Of a stretch of DNA of 64,000 nt, positions 12,150 to 24,445 are shown in pieces. Source of the stretch: Pomacea canaliculata (taxonomy: Eukaryota > Mollusca > Gastropoda > Architaenioglossa > Ampullariidae); the NCBI RefSeq assembly GCF_003073045.1, contig NC_037601.1, positions 11,519,807-11,583,806 on the forward strand. Direction: 5' to 3'. The notes under the pieces are model-generated. The model saw only the letters and a program-made list of their open reading frames with translations, searched no databases and was not told the origin of the DNA. Each line of letters opens with the position of its first letter. The stretch's first letter is position 1. Both the position numbers and the translations under genes were made by a program.

Positions 12150-13026
12150 ATGGAGCTCTCGTTATTCAAGCAAGGGGCTGAAGCAAAATTGGAGAAGTGT
12201 TTATTCTATGGGAAACCTTGCTTAGTGAAGAAGCGTTTTAATAAGAAGTACAGACATGAAGTTTTGGACCGAATGTTGACAACACAGCGAATAAAAAGCG
12301 AAGTGCGTGCGATGATCAGGTGTCGAACCTATGGTATGTCACTTTCATTTTACTTAGCACACTCTTTATAAGACGTAAACTTAAATCGTTTGATTTAGGT
12401 TGTAATTGTATACTCCATTTTAAAGCTTTATAGATAAAATAATATTTTAAGGATTAATGATTTTTCTGTTTTGGACAGGTATTCACACTCCAACGATCTA
12501 CATGGTTGATATGGAATCCAGCTGTATCTATATGGAATACTTTAAAAATGCAGTCACAGTCCGTGAGTTTGTTAATAACTGTCGGTCACAGCAGGAAGGT
12601 AGCGAGCATCTTCTTGCCATTGCAGAAATGATTGGCCAGGTTATTGGTATTGCTCACAAGCATAACATTGTTCATGGGGATCTCACCACATCCAACATGC
12701 TTTTGACACCACAACGTGATAACACAGGCAATTCAGATCAATCCCTTCATTTAACCAACACTGAGGTGCTGGAGATGGATCCTTCAAACCTAGACCTGAT
12801 ACTTATAGATTTTGGACTAAGTCTAATGGAAGCAACGCCTGAAGACAAAGGAGTGGACCTTTATGTGCTAGAGCGTGCATTACTTAGCACTCATCCCAAT
12901 ACAGACTTTGTCTTCAGTGCTATCCTTGCATCTTACCATGACCACAATCCTCTTGGAGCATCAGAAGTAATCAAGAAGTTTGAGGAAGTCAGGCTTCGTG
13001 GACGAAAAAGAACAATGGTTGGATAA
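12150..13026 (+). CDS. TP53RK: EKC/KEOPS complex kinase TP53RK (PRPK/Bud32), 2 exons
   Basis: Exons 12150-12333 and 12479-13026 (GTATGT donor, ACAG acceptor, phase 1) give 243 aa; the human protein is 253 aa. The start is the ATG of MELSLFKQGAEAK; the KQGAEA turn replaces a normal glycine loop as in all Bud32 proteins. Visible motifs are CLVKKRFNKKYR (ATP-binding lysine region), HGDLTTSN at 127-134 (catalytic loop, Asp129), DFG at 172-174, and the C-terminal tail VRLRGRKRTMVG, the family hallmark needed in KEOPS. About 28 residues are inserted between the catalytic loop and DFG. KEOPS makes the t6A base on ANN-decoding tRNAs; Bud32 acts in it as an ATPase next to the OSGEP/Kae1 subunit. It faces GDAP1 head to head. 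Confidence 0.96.
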
Positions 13027-13077
13027 TTGGGTCATTTAGTAAATTTTTGATGTTTTGTTGCTGTCAGCTTTCTTTCA

Positions 13078-13096
13078 TTAAAATTATTATAATAAA
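13078..13096 (+). terminator. TP53RK polyadenylation signals
   Basis: ATTAAA at about 13078 and AATAAA at 13091-13096 lie 50-70 nt after the TP53RK stop codon, the right place for 3' end formation. Confidence 0.55.
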
Positions 13097-13225
13097 GGAT
13101 ACTACTCTACAGTGCCTGCAAGTGTTCAAGTACATTTTATATGCTTGCACAAAGTTTTGTACATTCATGACAATTGGAGCTAAAAGATTTGCTGATCAAG
13201 GGTATTTTTTAGGTCACAACATGAT

Positions 13226-14139
13226 GAGAGTGATGTCCTTTCACCAAACTGGCTCGAGGGTGACTCACTTTTCGTATGTCAGCTGATTTGCATGAAGTTT
13301 TCTGTTTAATGTTCATCAGTACATCTGTTTTTATGTTATATTTTCTATGTTTTCTATTGGATTGATGTGTCTGCGCCACTTTTCATCTTTTACTCTGCCG
13401 TTTTATTTCTACTGTCACATCTGCGCCATCTTGTCGCTTACTTGGATTTGAGATCTGCGTATCAGCAGTGTCGAATTTAAACTCTGATTGACTTCCTCCA
13501 GCTGCTTTACAATGTCGAGCTTTCACAGCAAGCTTTGTGTGGTGTACAGACCAGTCTGCAATGATTGACATCAGGAAGCTCAGTGTAACATGCTGCTCAC
13601 ACTAATCTGACTGATGCTGATAAAGGCCAACTTGTTTTTGAGACCTTTGACATGACTACCGTACTTATGTCTTATGTCATCACTTTCCCTTGACCTGTCT
13701 GCTGTACTTATGTCTTTCTTAAAACTAGTAGCTGGAAAAGTTCATAGATTCAAGAGGCTAAAGAGAGACAAAAGTCATGTTGGACTAATCAGTAACAAAG
13801 CATTGTGTAACAAAGCGTGTTCTAAAACTCAGCTGTCTGATTCTCTACCAGCAAGTTATAACATCACCTTTCCATCACTGGCAAAAAACAAGGTGACAGT
13901 CACTCTCAACATCAATGAGTCATCATCACAAGTGTCATGCAGTTTGACAGTGCTGTCTGTGCCTATCAGCTACAGACTGTGACAGGCGAATGTCACAAAT
14001 ATAGTGATTCTACAACTGTTTTTGAAACCAACATCCATTCGTATTATGTTTGTGTATTTTTTGTTTGTTTTTTTAGTAAAGCGCTTTGAGCCCACCTTGA
14101 GTGGTGGGAAAAAGTGCTATATAAATGAAATTATTATTA
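13226..14139 (+). mobile_element. non-LTR retroposon, unclassified, copy 2 (inverted partner of 8498-9371)
   Basis: It ends with AAAGCGCTTTGAGCCC, then GTGCTATATAAATGAAATTA and ATT repeats, a LINE-type 3' tail. It lies between the convergent 3' ends of TP53RK and NGDN. Several internal frames are open by chance (for example 13674-13982) but match no family I know and are not shared intact with copy 1. Confidence 0.65.
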
Positions 14140-14826
14140 TAACACCACAGCAACAGCATTCTAATGTTACATAAATGAGATGTTACTTGCAAATAGTACC
14201 AAAATGAAACTTCACTAGAAATTACCAAAACTTTGAGCAATTAACACTTTAAATTCTAAATTTGCAGAACATGTAAATGGGAACTGTTTTAAACATTTTT
14301 CAGCCTGCATTGACTATCCATTCATTATTGACATTAAGTTTCAGTTCAAAAATATGTACAGAGGCAGAAGGAACTGGAACCCAAGAGCATCTGTTAATTT
14401 TGTCATCTTAATGTAAATAGTGTTTGAAAGTGGGTCTTTCAGGCACTGCAAGCTAAGCGTTTGTTTAAAAAAGTACCAAATATAATGTCTTATGTTTATA
14501 CTAATGCAGTCCATAATCTTGACTCCATGGAGCCTTCTGGATGTAAATGTTTAAACAGAAAAAAAGGAATAGCAGCAAGTTTTGTGTCACAATATTCACA
14601 TTAACCATGCAATCCTGACAGCAAGAAGCAGGGAGGAGAAACGCTTTTCAGAAAAAATTTACAAATTCTTAGCCTTTCTTTTTTGATAAAATGTCTTACA
14701 ACTGCATCCTAAATTAAAATGGTAGATCAGAGAAAGAAGTACGACAGAGAGAAACTTCACTGGGGTATTTGTAACTTACGACTTTGCATTCTAACAGCAA
14801 CAACACAATTACAGTGGTTAACAAGC

Positions 14827-14832
14827 TTTATT
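14827..14832 (-). terminator. NGDN polyadenylation signal abutting the stop codon
   Basis: AATAAA follows directly after the TGA (14833-14835) on the minus strand with no base between them. If used, the 3' untranslated region would be only about 20-35 nt. Confidence 0.5.
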
Positions 14833-17800
14833 TCAGTGACTCTTCCATTTCTTTTTGCCCCCTGAAAGAAAAGTAAATATTAGATGGAACTGCATCTGGT
14901 CCTAAATTACTTAGTTTTAAAGAAAGTGGAAACTTAGAGATGTTAAAAAATATTTTAAAATATGGCTCGGTGAGACATTCACAAGGTTGTGCTCCTATTT
15001 AGCATTACATACCAAAAGATGAAACTATCTTTTGCACATAAACTTTTTTTATGAAAGGACGATGGCAACAATTTAAGATTCAAATAGGTACTTTAAGGAT
15101 GTAGTTCTTTAGTTTCCATAGCTTTTGATAGCCATTAAATTCTGGGTAATTTAAGTGGTTGAACTGTGCTGAATTTAATTAAAATCCACCTTACCTTTGC
15201 CCTTCTTTTTCTTTCCCATTAATTTCTGATGAAGAAAGAAACAGAACCATTACTTCTAATAGACATTCTATATTTCTTTTTTAAAAAAGTAATGTTTTTC
15301 AGTATCCTTTTGCCTTAATTACTGGCTCAAGGAGGCTAGCTCTCTGCATCAATCTGCTTTTGAGTGCCCATTGCTTCCCTTAAATTTTTTGCCAGTATCT
15401 TTGTCCTTGTGCTGGACTTTCTCCTTGCCTGTGGCCTTATTGTTTCGCATCTACGACTTTCAATTTTATCAACTGTTGATCTTTTCCGACTAAAGCCATA
15501 ACAGTCAAATTTCTTTATTGAAGCAGACAAAATGCTGCATCGCTGCTTGTAAACTGACCACAGGATTACCATTAGACAGCACCTACTCTTTTCATGCTGC
15601 TGTGCCGCAGTTCGTCTTTTGGTTTCATTATATATTCACTCTGTTATACAAAGCTGTATGCAGTGTCAGTGCAGTCAGAAGTCAGAAACTACACTAGTTC
15701 TGCAAGAATGTGAGTTGTTGTGCGGTCAAGAGATACAATAGGAATGCATCATCATGACCTTTGCCATTCTTCAACAGAAGAAGTTTAATGGTAGACCTAC
15801 CATCAGACCTATCTACCCTATGCTTACCCCTCTGTATGCCTTATGTCTTAATGAAGTTTGTATCTGGCATAAGGGCACAGACAATGAAACATAATTTTTA
15901 TATATGCAAGTAAGCAAGAAATAGACTGCAATATATCAAAATTCCATCAAGGAAATAATCTAGTTTTAAATCTGAATATAAATTTGTTCTAACAGGCTTG
16001 ATGAGGTCTTTATCAAAGATGGAAACAAATGCATTTGAACTGCTTGTGGGTCCAGACATCGATTTTTGGAAGAATAACATCTTTAACAGTCCTGACAAGA
16101 AAATGAGTCCTACAAGAAAATCTGGCAATGTAAAATCACATGCCAACTACATTACTTACTTTGGATGCTTTCCTCTTCTTTACTGGTAGATCAACCTGCC
16201 AGGAAGAGAAAAATTATATTTTTTTCTTTTCATTTCTTTATAAGTAATTTTACATTATTAATACATAAAGATTTTTTTGGTTTTACATCTTAAGGAATAG
16301 CTACATTAAATTTACAGCACGTATGCTATTGCAGTTTGATCAGCACAAAGAAGCAACAGCATTTTTGGTTGTTTCCAGTGATTTCATTAGAGCTGATTGA
16401 ATATACTTATTATCATCCAATCATTGTGACGTGCAGAACAATATCATAAACACTAGGTATCAGCATATGCATCTTTAAGAAGAATAGTGTTAGATGGTGG
16501 TGGAATATTAGTGACTTTTCTGACACAGAAAATTGCTACACAGTCTATTTAACATAGAGCACTTTTAACCTGCAAAACACATTGCACTCACTATGGTGAC
16601 CAACAATAATAAAGAAATAACATTAAAATATTAACAATAACATGCTATATTACACAAAACAAAACGCACCCAGCTACTAAGCCATAGATGAAATATACAG
16701 GTAATAAAAATGTAAGAAATAATAAAAAACTTTAAAAAATCATTTATACAGTGCCTACTCAACAGGTCTTACGAACACTCATTCAGATATGATTATCATT
16801 CTACGACACATTACAAGTAGTACTATATAAACAAATATGTATTTCATGTGAGATTTAGAGGATGAGAAAGAAAGGAGAGTCTATTGCTGAAGAACAGACA
16901 ATTCCCAAGCTGAGATTTACAGTAGGGGGGGGGGGGGGATTGGCGTTTAACGCCGTGCCAGCAACTAAGGCTATATTACGGCAAGCAGCCAGCCCTGTAA
17001 ACAGATGCCACGTGCAGAGAAAGAACAGCGTGCCCGAGACGAGAAATGAACTCTGGGCAGCAAACCTTCACTGTATTGGTGACAGGCGCTAACCGTTGCG
17101 CCACCGGACCGCTTGAGATTTACAGAAGAAGGTAGAGAGAAGGCAATGATGTTTATAGACAGAAGACAACTGCCCAAAGGGGAATAAGGAAAACAAGGGA
17201 AAGAGTAGCAAGTAGACAGATCCACACAAGTGACAGATATTTGTATTTGTAACCTTGTATTTATGTGCTCATACAGCTTTATCATTAAAGAGTGCAAGAT
17301 TGATAGTAGTAGTGATGGTGATGAATTTTGAAAATAAGGTGGGCAGTTGAATGTTTAACTTTCTTAAGGAGAGAAAGCAGACTCAACCAGCTGTTATCTG
17401 GAATCTGATAAAAATAGTACGCTGTACCTGGTCTCCTTCCTGGTCAAGATATGAGAGATCGTCGAACTTCACCACTCCATCAAGACTTGACATAGTAGAC
17501 ATCCGTCGACTCTTTTCCTAAACAAATTTGAATTTTGAGGTTAACAAAATATCTATTTGACAGAATTGAGAAAGTAACACAACATAAACATTTACTCTCA
17601 GGCTCAATTCTTTCAAATGTTGTAGCATTAGATACTGTTAACTTTGTATCTGCTTTTAAATTTTATTTTCATATATCTTTATTTTGTTGTCACCTCTTTT
17701 TCCTCCCAACACCTCATGTAATGTTGGCCACAAGCAATACAGTTCAGGAAAGCATCTGTATTGTTTTAAAGCTGTCTAAGGGTACATCCCAATTCATAAA

Positions 17801-20800
17801 ATGGAATAGGAGTTAAAACTTTAAAAAGTGCATATCTCATCAAAACTGCAACCAAACAGCACAACATGAGGTAAAAGCCCTGGCACCAGGAAAAGTTTAA
17901 GTTGTAAAGGCTGCAGCCAATGGGACAGCTAAGCCTATCTCTAAAGAAAGTTGGTGGTGGGTATTTTACAAAATACATGAATGTAACTTTTAAATTTAAA
18001 TGACGATATATTTAAGCAAGTTTTAGCATAACTGATAAATATTTCTTACGTCAAGACTTTGCAAGGGGATCTAATTTGTGGTGTTAACTTGAAGCTTATC
18101 ATTTCACTTGCATTCTTAGTCAAGAATGAGTTAGTCGAACGAAAAGATCTTATAGTATTTTTATTGAATTCCTTATAGAGATCTATGCAATAATACATAA
18201 ATGCATTAAAGTCTGCTGGTGACCTGTAAAGCTGAGATGCATGGCAAACAGTACTCACTTTATCCTTTTTGGACACAGTCACTCTTGTGAAATATGCCTC
18301 CTCAAATCTGTTTAACAAAAATGGGAAATAGATTACAGAAAACACTAAAGAATGCAATAGTTTTCTACTCTGTGGCTGATAAGTACAGTGATACCTCGGT
18401 TCTCGAACATAATTCGTTCCGGGAGGACGGTCGAGAACCAAATTGTTCGAGAACCGAAGCAATGAAACCCAAAGGAAATAATGGAAACTGGATTAATTCG
18501 TTCCAAGCCCCAGAAAATGCCTATTTACTGGCCTAATTTGTATATAATATGTAGAAAAACATGAGTCTCAACAAGAAATAAGAAATAAAAGTGTATTTAT
18601 TAAAACAAAACAAAAAAAAACAAACAAAAAAAACAAAAATGTACTGTACAGTACAGTAAATTGTGTTTCATTTACTGTACCTGTACCAAACTTTATGGCA
18701 GGAGGGAATGAATGTGGAGGGAGGAGGGAAGGGGGATGGTTATTGTCACTGATGACGCAAGAAAGGCGCGCTGGGCAGAATGAACGCTATTCGGCTCAAC
18801 TCGGCTCATCTCGGACGTTCGGATGTTCGAGTTCCAAATATTTGTTCGAATTCCAAGACAAAATTTTCTCGAATTTCCTGGTCGAATACCGATTTGGTCG
18901 AAAGTCAAGGCGTTCGAGAACCGAGGTATCACTGTACTTCAGACTTGCAGAAGAAATATGTTACTTTGCAGCTAAATCTAAATTTGCCACTGTTACAGGA
19001 CAGAAATTATGAAAGTTATAAGAATTAATAATCTTGCAGCAACAATCATCATAAAAGTTGTAAGACTTAATAATCTTACAGCAACAATCCATCACACTGA
19101 TATCAGTTACTAATAAATTTTGTTGCAACATCACATGCTGAGTATGCCTGTCTTCTCAGGAAGCACTTACTGTGTTCTTTCTTTCCTCTTTCGATCTTCA
19201 CGCACTCTATGCAGGTCTCTTGATTCCTGATAATACAAGTTAACCTTTTGTTTATCTAATAATTTACACACAAGAAGCATAATTACTGGTCTTCACTGAA
19301 GACAAATAAGTCATTGTTTCTCCTGCACAAAATAGTAGCGGATCTTTTTTCCCACTGTTTTAACTACAGGTATGGTATATAATGTAAGAGGAATATAATT
19401 TAGTTAGACTTCTATACCTACAAATTTTAGGCACATAACTGAAACATCATTATTTTTTCAAATGTTTACATCTTTAATTATGCTTCTTAGCAAGCAGAAT
19501 CTGTAAACTTAAAGATGCGTGTTTGTGTGACAGAGAGAGAGACAGCCTGTGCACACCTTGCTATGTAATATATACAAGTTTTTAAGCTGTGTGTTTTTTT
19601 GTTGTTTTTTTTTTTTGCTGTTCCTAAGTTTGGAAAGATCTTCCTCCATAAACATTTTGTTTTGTTAAATAAAATAAATAAATAAAATAATTCAATTTCA
19701 TTATCAAAAACAAGGCTGCAATCAGATCAATAAATATCCATGAATATGTAAGAATTGTAAACTACTTACAATAACTTCCTCAGGTTCATCCAAGAAGTCT
19801 CTTCTTATCTCCTGAATCATGGTACTACTAAGGGCTCGCCGCTTCAGCTTTTCCATCTCTTTTTCTTGTCGTTCTTTCTGAGTCTCATCTCCAGCTGCAC
19901 AATACAATGGCTTTCTTTAACAACAGTGTGACCGAAGCTATGCAAAACTATTTGTGTATTATACATCTATAAGAGTGTAGAAAGCATCTGCATCTAATAA
20001 CTTATGTAGGGAACACTTCCTGATGTGGAGGCAAAGCTCAATGTGCTGTACAATAAAGTGTACAAACACTTAACCAAGATTCAGCAAATGGATGAAACCA
20101 TGACAAACATGACTGAAGTGAATGGATAAAGATAAAGAACTACAGAGTGAGTGGAACAGTATGCTTAATTATAAATGAATAAATTAAATCTTCATTGAAT
20201 AATTATTAGACATCTGTGCCTATCTGATGCTCTATGCTCACAAATTATAGACATATAACTGAAAACATTGTTTTCTGTAATGTTCCAATACTGAATATTA
20301 ATTCATACTATGAAGAATAAACTTGGCAAATGACAGAGGAAACTGTTGAAAATACTGATCAAAATATTAAATACATATATTCTTTAACTTTAAATACAAA
20401 ATTATTTTATGGTCTTAGTAATCAATATTAAAACAGAAGATGAACAGTTTTTGGCGCAAACTTCCTCAAGATTTCAAAATCCCATGACTGAATTTCAGGA
20501 GTGGAAGTGAAACACTATTATCAAAAGTGGCGAAAAATTAAGCTCTCTTTCAAGGCTTTTGATTTTGCTAAAAGAAAAATAAAATCAATGAAGATGCAAG
20601 GTAGAAAAGATAAGAAACAGCTGGATGATGTGTAGCAATCACTTTAGCATATAGGCTTGAAAATGTGACGTAAACCTACATTAATGCATATGCAATTTTG
20701 ATAGAATATGAGAAGTTTTGTTTGCATAAAGAAGAAACAACATTCATCGGTTTTTTAAAACAGCTGATTGCGATCTCCCTCTCATGCAGTATGTACATTC

Positions 20801-23800
20801 ACCTTGCAAAGCTTACTTATAACAAAACAGGGATCTTACTGTATTGTACAGGGGCCTTCTTAGAAACTGTACAGCTTACTCATAATAAAACAGATCTTAC
20901 CGTAATGTACAGGGGCCACCTTAGGAGCTTTGTAAACAGAGTCAGATTTCTTGGATTGGTCTTCATTGTCTTCCTCATCTGAATCTTCATTTTCAAACTA
21001 AAAGAGTATAGCAAAATATTGACAACAGGGCAAAGACCTACTAAAAAGGTCCTAAAACTTTACATAGAATGACCCAACTTTTTTTAATTATGTTGATTGC
21101 AGTGTTTTACTTTTAGAATGCATAGTTATATCCTTTGTATATAACAGATGCAAAGGGGATTAATAACAGAAATTCTTTTACTGCACCTAATTTGAGTTAA
21201 AAGCTACTCATCATGCACAGCACAAACACACACACCAACATGGTCACACAAGAAAGTCAATTTGTTGGCAGCATTAATTTTGAAAAAAATGTGCTGTAAG
21301 GTGCTGTATGCCCTAAGTGCACCAGTAGGAATTCCAAACTGTGGGTTGCAATAAAAAGAATGAAATTCAAAAGACAATGAAAGATAACTGTAACCAAGAT
21401 GTAATAAAACAACAAGAAATACTTAGAATACCTTGGCTGCTAGGTCATCTGGATTGGGCCGAAATCTGAGAGGATCGGAAGCATCTGCAATGAGAATGTC
21501 AGTTTGTTTCTGATAAAAAGTTTAAATTTCTGAATGAAATAACATTTGTCAATATGTGGCCTGGTAATTCATCCACTTTAAATGAGCCTATTTTTAATTC
21601 CACACTAAAACTCAACATTCTGAAATAATCCTTTGATAGGATCTTGGAAAAATCAGCTATTAAAAACAGATTTGTGGCATGCAGCCTACCAAAAAATAAA
21701 AAGCTACCTTAACTATAATCATATAGTCGTACCATAATCAAATAATAGATATATTTAGCTTGAGTCTGGATTATGTCAGTCTGTGTGTTTCTTGCTCCCT
21801 TTACTTGAGTCTAGGCTTCATCAGGAACATTCAAATGTAGACTCAATAGTTAAAGGATTATTTATAGTTTAATGCAGATGGCCAAACATTTTTATGTTTC
21901 TGCACTGTGATATAAAAATGAACTTGTGTAGAACACTCACCCATGACTCCTGTTTTGGCTATTTTGACAAGTTTGTCTATTTGGTATTTGAGTTTTTGGT
22001 CAATGGGCCTCATCTTTTCAAGAATCTGTAACAGTATAATAATAATAAATGCCAGATTCGTAAAGCGCATACTCACACTCCTAAGGGATGTGCTCTTAGT
22101 GTTTAAGAACAAGAATGAACCGTGGAAAACATACAAGGGACAGGGAAACAAACAAATAACATATTAGCTATAAAAGAATAAACAACCATACTAAACGAAG
22201 AATAAAATCAAATACAGAAAACACAAAGAGGAACTAAATAACAAGAACAAGAGCTAAGAGTGACATGATATTGCAAAAGGAAGGGTGTAAAAAAAGGACT
22301 AGCATTATGGGAAAGGTTGCCAGGAATATTATTACGGAAGAGGTGCATTTTCAGTGCACGTTTAAAGGATTCAACAGTAGGTAGTTGGCAGATATGAAAA
22401 GGGAGAGAGTTCCATTGTTTGGGTGCACAATAACTAAAAATCCTGTGGCCATATGTTGTTTTGGTGAAAAAAAGTAAGCCTGAAAAAAGTCATTCATATT
22501 TATGCATCAGAACTTGTCACAATAATGTTGTAATAAAGGTGACGAAAACTTGAGTTGCAAAGTCCTCTCTGATGCTCACCCTCCAAGAGTCAGTAACAAA
22601 AAGCCTCAAGTTTGAGTCCCAACCCAATATTAAAACGCTGGCTTGAGCCACACATGCACCTGATTGGTCAGTCATACCACTAGGACCAAACACGCACCAC
22701 GGTTAGTGTGAGACAAAAGTCTCCAGCCTCTGGTAATATGGTACGTAATCTTGGTGCCTAATTGTCTGCTTTCCATTCACTAGTGTATCTGCGTGTGACA
22801 ATATTGTCCTTCTCTAAATTGTAATTAAGGGGCGTATGTTGACCGCCGTGGCTTCAGAGGTGACAACTAGCGTCAGCACTGCCAAAGTCTAACAATTCCA
22901 CCTTCTGTCAGTCAGTTTACCATCGAGTCCGCCCGTCTCGTGAATAGAGCAGAAATGCAAAACCCACACTATAGCCCTCTTACTACTCTTTCGTGACATT
23001 GACATTGACATAAGGCCAGCAGTATATTGCATCTTTCTTTGAATAGTGCCATAACCATTTACCATATTTACAAGTTCTCATACAATGACAAGCTATACTT
23101 ACTACTCTGTTCTCCACAAGTCGCTGAAGTGCAGGATGTCCTTGAATAGATTTTCCATAGACCTTCCTTTGCATGAGGAGGGAAACATCTATCATGTAGG
23201 CAAGCAGAACATCATTTTTTACTTCTAGAAAGCTCACACCCTGAAAAAGATGAGTTTGTAATTGCAGCATGATGTAGCACACAATACAGCTAGCGAAGAT
23301 ATGTTTACAATGAATTTAATTATGTCATAACTACTTCACATTCATAGCTATCCTGATTTTTAAAAATGTCAAATATCAAAGGTAAAACAAATCCAGCTAG
23401 TGATAAATTCACAATATATTACTGTTTTTCACTTGATATCAATATAATTTTAGTAAAATGTAACTTTCTGGTTAAAAATATGTAAAAATTGAGTTACTAT
23501 AATTTTTCTTTTCATTTTTTAAAATTGTTTTCAGCATCTTTAAAAGAACACTTGCTAGCAGACCATTAAAACTATACGCTGACTTGCTTTTCTAAATGAA
23601 ACATGGTTAACAATATTCAACTATAGTGACAGCTCAATTCATTTATATTAATGCTCCTTGAGAAATAAAACTATGTTCTTTAATTGACTGGATAAATATA
23701 AATTTTAAAGTATAAATCCTAATAAATTTCATGACATTTTTCTATAAAGGTACCTTTGAATGTTGATCTATTACACTGTCATTTTCCAACAGAGCCTGGA

Positions 23801-24236
23801 CAGTTTTTAAAGCATCTCTACATAAATCTTGTATCTTGGTGAAGAAAACTTGCACGTCTCCCTTAAAGTAAATCAGAAACGACGTATTTTAGAAAACATT
23901 TTACTATAAATATTTGTAACCTTTGAAATTTGATTGTTAAAATGATTAAAGCAACTAAAACGTAGAGTAAAATTTTTGGTAAAACGTAAAATTGCTACAT
24001 ACGCTCCACAAAGCGAAACAAAAATCTGCTAGTCTCAATTCCACTCGCCTTCTCTACTCAAAAGTAGATTCTACCTAACATGTCTACGTTCAAGCAGCGA
24101 ATAAAGACTATTCAGTAATAAATTTTACAACTTTCGTTTTTGTAAATCAGCTCGGCATATCAAACAACATAATATTCTTTAGTACATAAGCCTATGGCTT
24201 TTCAATGCACATAAACGTATCAACCTGAGAGTCCAT
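14833..24236 (-). CDS. NGDN: neuroguidin (NGDN), Sas10/Utp3/C1D family, 13 exons
   Basis: Exons: 24225-24236, 23754-23861, 23103-23240, 21941-22025, 21432-21484, 20901-20997, 19770-19894, 19171-19226, 18259-18307, 17428-17517, 16160-16195, 15195-15225, 14833-14861. All phases chain; total 909 bp, 302 aa (human 315). The first coding exon holds just MDSQ. Exons 2-4 are the Sas10/C1D helical domain (GVSFLEVKNDVLLAYMIDVS; ILEKMRPIDQKLKYQIDKLV). An acidic patch (ENEDSDEEDNED), then KLKRRALSSTMIQEIRRDF, FEEAYFTRVTVSKKDK and a lysine-rich tail (VKKRKASK, GKKKKGKGG, KKKKWKSH) follow, the last serving as nuclear/nucleolar signal. The family belongs to the small-subunit processome in the nucleolus; in vertebrates NGDN also binds eIF4E and CPEB. 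Start codon faces EMC4. Introns hold a SINE, a Tigger copy and a LINE tail. Confidence 0.95.
16925..17115 (-). mobile_element. tRNA-derived SINE (NGDN intron 10)
   Basis: Read on the minus strand, the 5' part GGTGGCGCAACGGTTAGCGCC resembles a tRNA head with an A-box (TGGCGCAACGG), and GAGTTCATTTCTC about 50 nt later is a degenerate B-box. A body follows, then a GGCGTTAAACGCC hairpin-like motif and a run of 14 C (14 G on the plus strand, 16925-16938). This build fits a pol III-transcribed SINE. Superfamily assignment (perhaps one of the molluscan SINE groups) is not certain. Confidence 0.7.
18386..18934 (-). mobile_element. Tigger/pogo-type DNA transposon, family 1, copy 2 (549 bp)
   Basis: Same terminal inverted repeats and TA flanks (18384-18385, 18935-18936) as the element at 6475-7346, but in the opposite orientation. 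The flanking sequences align closely except that about 323 bp, matching the transposase tail region (roughly 6665-6995 of copy 1), is missing. It lies in NGDN intron 8. Confidence 0.88.
22036..22465 (-). mobile_element. LINE 3' fragment, CR1/L2-like (NGDN intron 3)
   Basis: Nearly the same sequence as 10663-11100: an ATTATTATT tail, GCGCTTTACGAATCTGGCA, a shared ACAAATAAC...AAATACAGAAAACACAAAGAGGAAC block, and the last part of the ORF2 region. The 5' end is truncated near 22465, where unrelated intron sequence resumes. Confidence 0.75.
22466..23102. other. NGDN intron 3 remainder, no feature recognised
   Basis: Unique-looking intron sequence with no coding exon. A few GC-richer stretches (22800-22940) suggest an old, unidentified repeat, but no termini were found. 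Confidence 0.3.
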
Positions 24237-24445
24237 CTTGGTATCGTGCTCTTCGACAGAGTTGTCTCTCACTATCGGGAGCAACAATTTTAACAATTAT
24301 CATTACATTTAAAAATTTTAGAATTCAAAATCTTTTAAACTATTTTCTTATCTAAAGTATCAAAGGAGGAAAATGAATGATTAATATTTTGTATTATTTC
24401 GAATAATTATTTCTTTTATTGAAGATCTCCATCTCTCTTTCCAAA
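24237..24445. promoter_or_regulatory. divergent intergenic region NGDN / EMC4
   Basis: There are 209 bp between the two start codons on opposite strands. It contains no TATA box near either start and no CpG-rich core by eye. A shared promoter is inferred from distance alone. Confidence 0.6.

Noticed and set aside
13674-13982. 102-codon plus-strand frame
   Set aside because: It lies inside retroposon copy 2 and is not preserved in the inverted copy at 8498-9371.
17041-17115. Possible tRNA gene on the minus strand
   Set aside because: It has an A-box-like head but a degenerate B-box, no cloverleaf by eye, and continues into a SINE body and C-run.
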